Source of the DNA: Phoronis australis
Taxonomy: Eukaryota; Phoronida; Phoronidae
Assembly (NCBI GenBank): GCA_002633005.1
Contig: NMRA01000107.1
Location: forward strand, 663,169-727,168
Reading direction: 5' to 3'
Length of the DNA stretch: 64,000 nucleotides
Part shown: one piece after another, positions 25,288 to 37,200 of the stretch
How the letters are laid out: every line of letters begins with the position of its first letter
Numbering within the stretch: the first letter of the stretch is position 1
The notes under the pieces: generated by a model
What the model was told of the DNA's origin: nothing
Databases searched by the model: none
What the model saw: the letters and a program-made list of their open reading frames with translations, nothing else
Made by a program: the position numbers and the translations under genes

Positions 25288-26052
25288 TACTTAGCACTTA
25301 CATACCATTGTACAAGTAATCATTTGATGTATATCAGAAATAAATATCAAATTACAACTACTGAAGAAGATATTTACACATTCAACCAAGGCAGCGAAGT
25401 ACATCACCCAGATCAAGTAACAATACTGATAGAATGTTCTCTATGGAAATCGTGCTATATGTGATCCTGCAGTGAAGAGGCCGGAGAGAGCTCGGTGGAA
25501 ACTGCGTGTGAACGGGGTACTTCCAAAAACTAAACCGCATGGGACTACAACGAAGTCAGGTAACGGTAGTTCGACAGTATTGATTCATGGACAGAGATTT
25601 GCCATAGTGCTGACCCGAAACCGGAGGGGGTGGGCTCAGGGGTGCCGTTGGACCCCCCTGCGGAAAAGGTCCAGCCCCAGCATATCCATTGCGCATAGGA
25701 TATAAATGAACAAAATAGCAACAAAATTTTGTAGTTATTATGGTATTACTAACTACTACTATGCAAGTCATTACTTGTTTCAAATTTGGTTCTGAATCGA
25801 AGTGTTTTGGGTAATCACTTGAGCCGTACGCGGCCAACTTCGCCAATGGGGCTATTCGGAAAATCTACAATAACTAGAGGGCGTGCATGTACTAGTGGTG
25901 ATAGATTAACAGCCTCGATTTCGCGAGCCCTTTAAATACATGGTGAAATGGCTTGCAGCCGTGCCAACTGAATCTGAGATTGCGTAAAAAGGGTGCTTCT
26001 ATGAGAGGAAGTAAGCGCGACCTCATACAAAGGTAAGGTTTGTGATTATTTT

Positions 26053-26201
26053 NNNNNNNNNNNNNNNNNNNNNNNNNNNNNNNNNNNNNNNNNNNNNNNN
26101 NNNNNNNNNNNNNNNNNNNNNNNNNNNNNNNNNNNNNNNNNNNNNNNNNNNNNNNNNNNNNNNNNNNNNNNNNNNNNNNNNNNNNNNNNNNNNNNNNNNN
26201 N
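26053..26201. other. Assembly gap of 149 N
   Basis: Run of N; nothing can be said of its content or true length. The other single N positions are 17290, 27224, 37415, 42019, 60217 and 60643; those at 37415, 42019 and 60217 lie in G runs. Confidence 1.
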
Positions 26202-26805
26202 AAAAGCAACAAATTTGATGGAAAAGATTTCAAAATTTATATCACTACTCCTAAGGTTTACTATTGCCAAATCATGTTCACGAGTCTGACAGTTTACTGT
26301 GTCTGCTAATGAGGCGGAACTGACATTCATAAAATATTGTATTTGTGTACATTTGTGAAACAGTTGGATAGTTCTTAAAACAGTTACTGACTGCTGGCAA
26401 ATGACCTCGTTGCAGTCACTCACAATCGTGATTCTTGAATCTAAAACGACTCATTTTCTGACAGGGACAACATGTGGGGCACGGGGAAAATTTATTTTAT
26501 TTCTGGGTTGCGGCGACTTACGGGCGCCTTTAAATTTAGCGGGAAGACTGGAAGTGACTCTAAGACTTCGTGAAGACTGGCATGGATAGTGTAGTACTAC
26601 ATTTAGTTCCGACCGTGCCACGCGCGTGTTTTCGATTCGGTGGGTTAGATTGAAGCGCCGCGGATAAACTTTAGTAGCGCTGTGAAATGATGCGATCTTG
26701 ACATGGATTTGGTGAGGGTATAGTGGTTAATAATTCATCATTATGTAGTGTTCCTAATATAACCCCAGGATTGTGCTTTTTGAGGCTTAATTAGTAGGTC
26801 AGGGT

Positions 26806-26842
26806 TAGGTTAGGGTTGGGGCTAGGGTTAGGCAAATGAGAC
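26806..26842. repeat. Short telomere-like TTAGGG-type tract
   Basis: A stretch reads AGGGTTAGGTTAGGGTTGGG then GCTAGGGTTAGG, with four TTAGGG-like steps of which some are imperfect. It is interstitial and too short to be a chromosome end. Confidence 0.7.
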
Positions 26843-27152
26843 TTCGTGGTCCCTCAGACAATTGACGGATAGGCTGGTGTGTTCGTTGCAAGCCCGCCAA
26901 CTTTCAGCGTCATTTCTTTCGATTTTGTACAGCCTGTACTGCTTTCCATGACGTAGAATTGTCGTGAGGACTTGACAGGGACCTCAGGGGTCTCACGCTC
27001 CACTGATTTATCCACACTATGTAGAAAACGCTTTTTCCATTCACACGTTGTGTGTCACAAAAGAGATAAGCATACCTGCAGCTGACCTAGCAAGTAGAAC
27101 TACTCTCGTTTATCACATTGGTGTAGACTCACCGTTGAACTGTGGCCACCCC

Positions 27153-27194
27153 AGACCGTCCGGAGTTGCGCCATATACCAACTCCTGACGGTCT
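27153..27194. repeat. Short hairpin with 16-bp arms
   Basis: Arms AGACCGTCCGGAGTTG (27153-27168) and its inverse (27179-27194) match at 15 of 16 positions around a 10-base loop. On the minus strand it lies within an open frame that ends at a GTGAGT, giving a false look of an exon. Confidence 0.75.
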
Positions 27195-27613
27195 CTCACG
27201 AATGCGCCAACACACAGCACTGANGGGTATAGCCAGGCCCGTCTATGGTGAACCGCCCATGTCCAGCACTGATGTAGGTGGGGTGCGCCGCCCATGCATC
27301 CCGACCAGCTATTTCATGAGAATTTCTGTTTGCGAAATGACATTTACATGTATAACGTTGCTGTAAATCAGCTGGTTGATCTGTATAAATAGTTGAACAA
27401 ACTCGTACAACAATATGTGCGAGTTTTGTTTTTTACTTGCTAAGAAGGAGCCCTAGAAGCAAATTTGACAAACGCACGTGTACAACCTGGGAAGTTCACA
27501 TATATTGTTGAAGGTATTTGTGTATTCAGGCACACCATACGTTGGTCACATCACGTGATCAATAGTTAAGTCTGAAAATACTGGTCCTGGTTCGAACCTG
27601 GTACTTTCTGCTA

Positions 27614-27840
27614 ACAAACGAAAACGGCACAGTGGATTTCACTGAAACTTTCTAGTTTTAATATTTGTTTATCAATCTCAAAGAACTGCTTTACTGTAGT
27701 GTGCCATAGGCAAAAAAGAACGCTGTTTTTGTACTAAATGCCTTCGTTTTGAGAATTAATTTGGCGTAGAAACCAAACTAAACGAGTAATAACAAATTTC
27801 GAGCAGCGTTTTTGAGACATATCGGCAAGTTTATATTTAA
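27614..27840. repeat. Dispersed repeat, related copy at about 56770-57020
   Basis: Shared text includes GGATTTCACTGAAACTTTC, ATCAATCTCAAA and AAACCAAACTAAACGAGTAA with the same order and spacing in both copies. Divergence is substantial, so this is an old interspersed element. It has no visible coding capacity. Confidence 0.7.
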
Positions 27841-29866
27841 AATTGGTTTAACTAAAATCGACTAAAGGATGTTTGTGCTATGAATGTTAAACATGAAAAT
27901 TTGACTTACTAAGTCAATTTTTAGTAAAAAGATGGCCACGCTATAATAACTATGACACGTAAGTATAAAGGGAGTTTTTATAATATCTGATCTTTCTTCT
28001 TTCACATAATACTATATACTTTAATGTATGACACAGCCTAGTTTTTCTTAAAATTGACTTTGAATTATCGTTCCACAATAAGGTCCTACACAGTCTTAAG
28101 TTAATTGCTGTGGATTTGTTAGATCATTGGCTGCCATGTCATGTGACAGTACAGATGACATCGTTGCCGGCGAGCGAGTCCTGGCATTTGCGTAACCGTT
28201 GAATCACTTGCCTTCGCGTCGGGCCCTCTTCGCAGGTTCAGTCGTCGGATATCTATTCTCTGTGATAGGCTACGTCATGTTTTAAACAATGTGGGGCGTT
28301 TATAATTTCAATTGGTTCGTTAGGCAGATCCTTCCGAGTCGACAAAAGAGAGACAGAGAACGTTTTTCCAGGGCTGAACGATAATCTTCGTACTCGAAAT
28401 GGAACTCGACATTGTCTTTGATACTTTGCGTTCTTGTTTGAACAAACTTGAGATCAGTGATTGTTACTGCGTGCTCAAGTATACCATGTCCTACGTGGAT
28501 GACTGCCTTAGAAATCTTACCTGTGTTATTTCCACTTGATGACCTCAACATATGTGATAAGTATAGTTGTCGTCTGAATTCGAAATTTATACTTTTTAGT
28601 CTAAATCTCGATTTGTCATTCTAGTTTGTAGCTCGAACCTATGGGTCATCAGGTGCGAACATGGATAAGACCACCATAAACCTTAACATTGGCCTACTCG
28701 TGCAGAGAAAAACACCGGTTGTAAAAATAATTTCTATACGTACAAATTCAGCGATCGTCTCCACAATAAAAACGGCTGAAAATATCTTTGAGATGACATG
28801 GAAACCCGTTTCGCATTATCAAACATCAACCAGGCACTAAATAAATTTCAAATACCAAGTTTTATTTTCATAGCGGAATAGTTTACTACGTTGAAAATAT
28901 CCTACTCGTGGTTATCATATAGTAGATAGAATCTCCTACTGGTTCCTAGATTGCAGTAACCTTAGCAACCTTGAACGCCAGGCTTTATGCCTATGGTCAT
29001 AGTTGAGGGAACGTGTTTCAGTCCAACAATGAATTTTTTCATTCGAGTCCCTCGGTACTAACCAATAATGAAGACCAGGCCACGAAAGCTTTATCTCGAT
29101 ATTTTTTAACACTGTTCTCATCATATATTCCGTAATAATTTCAGACCAAACCTCTTTTTCTTGATTGGTAATGTACGGTGTGATCCTGCAATTTCGAGTT
29201 CGCGCACGACTCGTCCCTAGTGATCAAGGTCGCACACAGCAAATTCACATGATTGTCGAGGCCACAAGAAGTTCTGAAAGAAATTAACTATTCTCATCTT
29301 TTACAAAAATACCAGTTTGCAAAAATTATCTTAATTTGAATTTTATTTCAGGACAACTGAATAAAAAATTGCCAACATTCCAACATTTTGAGATTCGAGT
29401 TTCTGTGTCAGTGGGTGCAATAAGATGGTGGTCATGCCTCCTAAAAGTTACATGTATATTCATACGCCACCTTTTCATTGTCTTCCGTGTAAAAACCCTT
29501 AAAAGACGTACGAAAAACGTCTTGATAGCATTTTCACGTAATTTATAGGTGGAATGAAATAAAGGTCGACAGAAAAATGTATTTAAATGTATTTTTAAAA
29601 TTCATATCCGTCGTTAGCAATAATTGCACAGCATTACATGACCCGGGGTAATACATGTAGTCGAGCTCAAACAAACAGCTGTTCACATTGGAAATTGGCC
29701 GTGCTCTAAATTTACGACCAGGTAGTTGACCTGACTTGGTGTGAAAACTTGGCGAGTTTTTGGAAACAATTTTGCCTGAGAGTCTTTCAAGTATGAATGC
29801 CCATGCCCGACCGGTTAGATTTGGGTGGCCGTCCACGGCCTTCCCTTTGCAGAAGACGTACCGGTA

Positions 29867-30000
29867 CTTCTGAAACCGACAACAATGACCTATAAGGGGC
29901 ACTTTTCTCGGGACTTAGAAATTTGTCAAATAGCTACTTCTGAAACCAACAACAATGACCGATAAACGGTGCATTTTTTCGGGACTGAGATTTTTTTTCA
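29867..30000. repeat. 68-bp tandem duplication
   Basis: TACTTCTGAAACCRACAACA followed by ATGACC.ATAA, a CACTTTT/CATTTTTT run and TCGGGACT occurs twice, at about 29867 and 29935. Confidence 0.8.
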
Positions 30001-30029
30001 AAATCCGCACAGGCAGACCGGCGACCAGG

Positions 30030-30428
30030 GCCCGGTCTCCAATCTTCTACTCGAAATGGAACTCGAAATTAGGTTTGGCATTTTCTACTCTACTTTTGGG
30101 CGAACTCAAGATAAGTGTCTATTATTCTATGGTCGAGTACACAATTAACTTACGTAGATAATTTATTGCCCTTAGTTCACAGTTTGTAAACCCAATATTA
30201 AAGCAATAAGTTCGAGTTTGAACTCGAAATTTCGAGTTTTTACTCGAGTTTGTAGCACGAATATAAGGGTCTTCAAGGGCAAACTTGAACTAGAAACTCC
30301 TATGCATCAACTATAATGTATTCGAGCTCAGTCTGATAACCAATTATCTTAAGTTCGCACAAAAGGAGCAGAGAAATTGCCAAAAATAGTTTCGAGTTCG
30401 TTTCGAGTACAATGATTAGAGACCGGGC
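30030..30428. mobile_element. 399-bp non-autonomous element with terminal inverted repeats
   Basis: The left end GCCCGGTCTCCAATC and the inverse of the right end (GCCCGGTCTCTAATC) match. The similarity continues through ACTCGAAAYGRACTCGAAA for about 40 bp. The sequence CCAGG flanks both ends and may be a target-site duplication. The interior is rich in TTCGAG motifs. A related, more decayed sequence lies near 28394-28660. Confidence 0.75.
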
Positions 30429-31102
30429 CCAGGATGTGAGGCGGCCACGCGGGAGCTTGCTACACCGCTCAGCATGCACTAGTTTTAATTTGGGGATGCA
30501 TGCTTGCCGAGATTGCAGTTATGGCACGAGTTTATACTAGAAACTCGCGTGTTGGTGGACATGGCACACTGACGCTTATTACATTGATGCGTTACACTCA
30601 TGTCCATGGAGCTAAGGAACTTTCAATTAAAGTCGCGTTTCTTCATTTTCTCGTCATTGGGATATTTAATTCACGCTACAAAAAGCTAGCTTAATAATGC
30701 TGACTGACAGTGTTGTCAATGGTTAAAACAATGTAAATGGTGGTTTTAACCATTCTAAGAGCTGATTCCTATAGCTGTATTTTGACGATAATCTTCATAC
30801 GGCTAGTTTCTTGGTCATTGTTTAGTATGACGTCATTGCGAAATCTGATGTCGCGCGCTATTTTCGAACTCTAAAATAATAAAAATATATAGGCAAAGTC
30901 GAAATTGTTCAAATTAAATAATCCGCTATACATGAAACACCAAATCATATTCGAATGTTTCCATGTTCCTCATCGTCCTAATGACGACTGTTTGGCAAAC
31001 TGTGCCCAAACCCCTTATATGGAAACCACCACATTTTTACAAGCATCACGGAAATGTCGCGTGGAAACCAATCCGCGATGACACATTATCGAAAGTGTAA
31101 GG

Positions 31103-32239
31103 ATGTGTTTTCGCGAATCATGTTTAGCGATTTGTTGCCAGGAAAAGAGGAAAAAGTCTAGAGGTGAAGCTTCCCACATTGACTTCCAATCACCTCTAGA
31201 GGCCGCATTATGGAGAAGAATACATCACGAACCCGCTGACAGTGTTGTTTGTTGGTCTAGAACTAGATATCTATTGCCGCCATCTTTGTTCACAAACAAG
31301 CTGTCGTGGAATGAAAAACGAAACGCGCTGAAGAAGATTATCAAAAGCAAGAAAAAGGGTGAGGCAGCCGAATCAATAAAGTTTTGGGTAATCGAAGAGT
31401 TCTTGAATTATAGTTATGTGGAGAAAAATGGCGACCCAATACTTCTCGGTTGCGGAAACTATGGCAGGGTTTATCTGGTAAAAGACGACACAGATAAAAG
31501 GTTCGCATTGAAAAGCTTCATTAAAGGAGCTAATAAACAGAAGCGTTCTCTGGAGCACGTTGTCCGAGAAGCCTTTAATATGGTCCGGGTCAATGAGGTA
31601 GGAGTTGGGCCACGTTTTTATGGTATGTTTCCACTAGCTGAAGGCGACAGATTTTTGGATTGGGGTATACTTATGGAATTCATAGGAGACCCAGTGAAAA
31701 ACGAGACGACAGAACTTGGCAAGTTTCTACAGAACGAAGCGCATAATAAGGAAACGGATGCCACTACAATTGACTACATGCAGTGGATATCTATCGTTCT
31801 TGACATTGTTCGTCAACTGCAAGCCACCAACGGCATAGGACTTGCCTTGAACGATTTGTGCATGGAAAACGTTTTAGTGAAGCTGGAGGGCATTGGCGTT
31901 CAACCTGTCATCATTGACTTTGGGGAGTCGTCCATTACAATGAAATCTCCACGATGGTTGCTGCGATCATCACGCAACTCTATTGACTACTCCAAACAAA
32001 TATTTTTGTTAGGTGTGATATTAAAAGACATTGACACGATGCTGAAAACGAGAATCTTCGCTGACATGTCTGAAGAGGCCATGTCTGAAAACGTATCTAA
32101 AAGGCCAAGCGTTAATGCGTTAATCGCAACTTTAGAATCAAAGTATCATCACTTTGATGATTCAGCAAAATTACAGAAAATAAAAAGAGAATTAGACAAA
32201 GAAAATGGAAACAGAGCCCAACACGACCGACAACAATGA
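31103..32239 (+). CDS. Intronless protein-kinase-like protein, 378 aa
   Basis: Residues 1-100 are basic and not recognised. The kinase-like domain runs from about 112 to 350: glycine loop GCGNYGRV (116-123), ATP-binding lysine K137 (RFALK), helix-C glutamate E156, hinge MEFIG (191-195), catalytic loop LNDLCMEN with D251 and N256 in place of the usual HRDLKPEN, and DFG at 272-274. D295 in IDYSKQIFLLGVIL fits the helix-F aspartate, and KRPS (333-336) the late arginine. Only about 20 residues separate DFG from helix F and no APE motif is visible, so the activation and substrate-binding segment is much reduced. A purine at -3 supports the start. The single exon between two intron-rich genes suggests a retrocopy or a member of a lineage-specific intronless family. 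Activity is plausible from the kept K, D, N and DFG, but the substrate is unknown. Confidence 0.85.
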   Translation: MCFRESCLAICCQEKRKKSRGEASHIDFQSPLEAALWRRIHHEPADSVVCWSRTRYLLPPSLFTNKLSWNEKRNALKKIIKSKKKGEAAESIKFWVIEEFLNYSYVEKNGDPILLGCGNYGRVYLVKDDTDKRFALKSFIKGANKQKRSLEHVVREAFNMVRVNEVGVGPRFYGMFPLAEGDRFLDWGILMEFIGDPVKNETTELGKFLQNEAHNKETDATTIDYMQWISIVLDIVRQLQATNGIGLALNDLCMENVLVKLEGIGVQPVIIDFGESSITMKSPRWLLRSSRNSIDYSKQIFLLGVILKDIDTMLKTRIFADMSEEAMSENVSKRPSVNALIATLESKYHHFDDSAKLQKIKRELDKENGNRAQHDRQQ

Positions 32240-33524
32240 CATTTGGTGATAGGCCCATCATACAGTCGCATTTCTTCACGCATGCGTGAAGTCATGATAA
32301 TTTCCAAGATGGAAGGCAAAATTGTCAAAGCAAAGTTTCCAGTGAGGTACGCGCAACACCAACAATGCAACGTTAAGCAATGTCTGTTCAGACAACCGGG
32401 CATTTATTGTCAATTTATTAGTTGTTGCAGCTAATCCCAGAGGAGGAACATCTTCATAAAAAATTCTCCCCTGGGAAGACTGTGGGTGTGAGCCAATTGT
32501 TTTAACGGATGTGCAGATGAAATGGAAAACGGTCATTCTCGTGACATTACGAAAGTGTATTGATCAACCAATAAGCAAAATATCAACGAAAATAAGAGCA
32601 GCTCATAAAAGATATGAAACGCTAAGAGTTGTTTAGTGGCCCTTTCCTTTGTTTATTCTGCAGTTCAAAGGCATTCAACTGAAAGAAAAAAGAACAAATC
32701 ATTGGATTAATTTGCTTTTAAATGTCTTCACATCACAGATGCAATTAAAACTAAGTAAGACTGTGTGTGCAGTTAAATACATACACAAAACGTACCGAGA
32801 GTGGCGTTGGAAGTTATTATTGCGCGGAATAATGTCGAGTTTTGTATTAATCCCATACGCTTCGAATTCCTAAGTTTCTTTCATTTTTTCCGCAGATATT
32901 TTAAATACTTCACTCAGACTGTTCACATGCTATATGTATGTACTTACGCGTTAAGCTGCAAGATTTCTCTAGTAAAAGAAACAGTTTTAAATGTGATGAT
33001 TTATTTCTTGAAAACAGATAACAAAGATGAAAATAAAGGTAACTTTTCATTGAACTTGTAATATATCCTGAAAATAGTTGAATAACAACAATATTTGATA
33101 TTGTAGTTACCGATGAGTCGGCGACAGAGTTGCAGACGATAAAATATTTAGCAAATGAAAACTGAAACAGAACTGTCATGTAATAAACAGTCCTGTTCGA
33201 TATATGTTACGACTGAGACCTGATTGTATGTTGCGCGTTATTTACACTGTTATAATTGTATAACTTTAAACTATTTTCTGAAAGTTTGGTGATCGAACCG
33301 GCTAACGACGTCGAGTCGACATTGACCTACCAGAGGTCACTGTTGAAGTAGTGCGGGAGGTGAATACGGAAAACTTTATTACATGGCCGTATTTCCCTCG
33401 ACAGATTCAACGCGTAATGGGATAAAGACTCTGGTTGGAAGTCTTTATAAATACACGTGCTTATTACAAATGAAGACAGTATATCAGTACTATGTGTAAG
33501 CAGTCAACGTACCCAACCATCGGC
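32240..33524. other. Intergenic DNA between the kinase-like gene and the protease
   Basis: The two genes converge here, so both 3' untranslated regions should lie in this stretch. A perfect 18-bp palindrome, CTTCACGCATGCGTGAAG, sits at 32274-32291, about 35 bp after the kinase stop. A minus-strand AATAAA is present at 33374-33379 and could serve the protease. Nothing else is recognised. Confidence 0.5.
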
Positions 33525-34261
33525 TTAAGGATATCCAGCTGCTCGACACGAAGCACAACACTTTTCATGGTAAGAGCTCTGTCCACAGTAGCGCGGCAAA
33601 CTACGGACGAAGCCTGCGCAGTTTGTAGTAACTCGCCGTCCACTGGAGTAAGTGATGGTGATTCTGAAGTTTGCGTTGTCTTGGCAACCTAGGAGGCGAC
33701 GTTTAAGAAAAGCAGGAAGTTTATGTGCCGCCGACTAAAACAACATGAGAACGTCCTGTGACCATGTTCTTGTAATAGTTCCTAGTCGTCGTGGTATTTC
33801 CAATCATAATCCGAATGCACTAGCTGTGAATTGTACATGATTTTGAATTTAAGAAATATGCTGTAATAAACATTAACGTAATGTAAAAAGATCCACCTTA
33901 AGATTTTGCCTCGTTCTTGTGACTCAACGGATGTGAGCATCATAGTACATTAGAGGTTAGTGTATGGTGTTCACAGTCAGAGGACGTGAAGTGACCACCG
34001 CTCGCCCCACCCAAGAGATTGATGCAACCAGATTCAACAGCAAAAATACATTGTACACAGCTCGTTCTAGCTCCTTACTACCACTGAATCAACAAATTAT
34101 GCAACAATCCTTACGTGGCGCCGTGTTGGTGCAGGACTTACAGCACCAGTCACTCAAAACTGAGGTTCTACACATGGAATTGAAGTTCAGCGCCATCTGT
34201 GAACAGCTGTACTGCCCGCCATTGTACTTGATAGTGGTGTATTTGTCCTCACATGAGCCTC
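33525..34261 (-). other. Two tandem six-cysteine PLAC-like modules, exons 14 and 15
   Basis: Module 1 (exon 14, 34261-34115) has spacing C-x15-C-x10-C-x8-CC-x2-C and ends DWCCKSC. Module 2 (exon 15, 33688-33525) has C-x21-C-x10-C-x8-CC-x2-C and ends EKCCASC. The last four intervals are identical, so one module arose from the other by exon duplication. PLAC modules of MIG-17, lacunin and several ADAMTS proteins also end in CCxxC; a ShK-type fold is an alternative. If the exon 14 donor (GTAAGG) is not used, reading continues DCCIIC to a stop at 34089 and module 2 is lost. Confidence 0.85.
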
Positions 34262-37200
34262 CTATTGGATAAATCAGATGGCGAATTGAATCTCCCAATA
34301 ACACGATTTAAACAATAGTTTTCAAAAACTTCACTGGTCAACGAAGGTATCATGAAATGTAATTAACAAAACACAGAGTTAAATGTTTCAGTTTGTGACC
34401 AGTACATCACCTTATACCCTGATTATCGAAAAATTTCCGTTGCCGCAATATCTCAGTTGTAACTGCACCCACAGTATACTAGTATGTAGTGATTCTGCAT
34501 TTTTAGAACTACATTTAATACAAAACGCCAATACACTTGTCTGGAGTTTTGTCATTCTTTTTACTCAAGGTTTACTTATCCCAGAGTTTTTCAGCGAGAT
34601 TTCTGGTTTCAGGGATATTTCACTATAATTTGACACGGTTGTGGACCTTTGCTTTCTGATACATGTTGTTCTATAACTGACATAGCCACTGATAGTATGA
34701 AATCCCCGGTCCAAGGTTCAGTTTGCGAGGTAGGATACGGGGCTGGATACGGTGAGACATTTGTTTTATCTTAATTTTTTCAGTTTTCCACTTGAACTCC
34801 CTTCTTGAGTCAAATTTGTCGAAGAACGGATGCCTACTAGACTACGCTGGACTATACTTTTCGTGACAATTAAACGCGTTCTATTGAGAGAAGTCTTTTT
34901 CAGATCTATTTCCTTCATGCAAAACTTGAAGAACCTTACATTATTCGAAAAATACGTCGACAACAATGATTTTTCGCACATTACTAGAAGACTAAAAATT
35001 CGCTTACAGGAGGCGTAAATCTGCTGGTCACTTTTTGCTGAATACAAGCCTTAAAAATACACTTTAAAATAAAAACCACTGAGCATTCTAAGGGACTCAC
35101 TCAGACGATTGGTGGCCTCAGGCAATCACTAATTTTGTAAACCCTTCGTTACCTGTTGGTGGCTTGGTCGTTACTTTAGTTGTTGACTTCGTCGTTGGGG
35201 GCGTGGCAGCCGCAGTGTTTGATCCACCAACGTTAGTTGGTCTTGAAGCAGTGTGCGAAGTGTCTGCAATAAATCGAGCACACTAACCACGATGCGGTGT
35301 TTATATGTGATGAAAAATTTTCGTTCTGTAATTACTCGTTTTCATCTACACTTGGGGTTGCGAAATGGCAAATGAGATTCTAGGAATTTATAAATTACCG
35401 TTGGCAAACAAAGGAAACGAGTCTAGACCCGGCGGCGAGATAATGCGCACCGAGAATTTCTGAAAACAGGCCCGACCCAAAAGTACAACCAAGGGCGTAT
35501 TTTCCTTAAATGCTTGCATGTTTCGAAATTCTTCTGGGATGTTTTGAAATACGTATGTAATATGCTTTGATGTAAAATTTTGTTAATTTTGACAAAACAT
35601 CATACTTTAATATCACGATTTCACTCAAATGACTATCACTGAACGAGATCTTTAGCGACTTTGTTGGTAACTAACCGTATTAGCGCAGCATGAAGGACAG
35701 TTTTAATGATGCAGTATTCGAGAATACTCTACCGTTTTACCAAAATCACGCCCAGACCTGTATTCGGTTTCATTTGGCGTTTTTGAATCGTCGTTTTCTG
35801 AATATCAACTCATGGCCTATTTTGGGAAATACCCGGTATGGTTAAGGTTCATGGCGATCAACATCATCGGTTAAAATGCCATGCACTTCTGCTAAAGCAC
35901 TCGGTGTTCATTGCGAATCCCCAGTACATTTTCTTCTGGTAAAATAATGTTTGAATAAAGTTTGTACAACCACTAAAGGCGAGTTTGCTGGTGCTAGGAA
36001 AGAGGTCGGCTTGCGTGCGTTAAACCTCATGGTCGGCGTGCTATTTACAATATTGTACAAGTGACCATATTTATAAATTCGCCGTGTAGAAAGCCTTGGG
36101 CGCATGATTTGGGTCGACAAATCAACAAATTCTCATTGAAGGCAAAACTTTGCGATCATAGGGCATAACTGTTGTCGAGGCGAGTGTTAAAGTGGTGACC
36201 ACCTGTGGCAAAGTGGTGTAGATGGGGGGAGGGTGGTCGATGTTGTCACATAACATATGCAGCCTCACAGCAGGGATTCTAAAATTTGAATATTTACCCT
36301 TTGTAACACAGTTGCCGTTGATACACCACTTGTTTGTGCCGCAGTCAGTTCCTTTAGCGGCAGGAGAATATCGAGTGCCACAATAGTTTCCAGTCGTCTT
36401 ACACCAAAGTGCCCGGCACTTATCGTACTTCTTCGAGTCATACACCCACTGAATAAAAGCACAAATGACGACCAAATAAACAATGCAGCGCGCGGCTCAG
36501 AATGTTCTTGAGGTATACATGTAAGGCGAACAGTCATAGTCACATTTAAAAGAATACGGGTGCTCGGCCGTAAGCACGAAGAATTATTTGACAGCTAATA
36601 AACTTAATTTTCTTACACATCGTGTAAATTCCTATGTTTTAGATACAACCATCAACGACACCCACAAACTATGGCAACAGGCAGGAGTAATGAGGCCCGG
36701 TAACAGAAGGATCAAAAATGTTGTTTCGAATAATTTTGCTTATTTTTGGAGTAGACTGGGTTGGTATAAGACAAGACAAGTCGACGGTTACAGATGCCAT
36801 AATTACATCTCACTGGTGACAGGTTGTGTGTAACACTACCAGTAAAATATGGCTTAGAAAGGACTAACTGCACATGTATACATGCATCGCAGATATATTC
36901 GATTTGTACCCAAAGCTATACTGAATGTAGCAACAGTGCACTTGAATCGTGAGAATAAACAATTGCAAAAATACAAATTTAGTCTACTGCGTGAGTATAG
37001 GTGAATGGGAACAGGTAACAGCTAATGAAGTGATACAACAGAATACTGAAAAGGAAATGACTCATATATCTACCCACACACCCACCCACCCAACGTCCTA
37101 CCTTTATATATAGTGCGTACCTGGCCACATTCGCTGCTCGATTGTCCATAGAGCTGCTGGCACTGGACATCAGCGGTGTACATCTGACCAGGCAAGCGAG

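Larger units (their letters stand above)
25288..31102. other. Intergenic DNA between the minisatellite and the kinase-like gene
   Basis: It holds the N gap, a short telomere-like run, a hairpin near 27153, dispersed repeats and an inverted-repeat element at 30030-30428. Sequence related to that last element (TCGAAATGGAACTCGA and neighbouring text) also lies near 28394-28660. Open frames here, including one at 28300-28551 on the minus strand, fall in such repeats. Confidence 0.5.

Noticed and set aside
27585-27612. tRNA B box (GGTTCGAACC)
   Set aside because: Part of a short palindrome (CTGGTTCGAACCTGG) with no A box or cloverleaf around it.
28300-28551. 83-codon minus-strand frame as a coding exon
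   Set aside because: It overlaps DNA related to the 30030-30428 element, and no splice context was convincing.
34089-34114. End of the protease at the TGA after DCCIIC
   Set aside because: A GTAAGG donor precedes it and an in-phase second cysteine module with a good acceptor follows, so the longer form is preferred; the short form remains possible.
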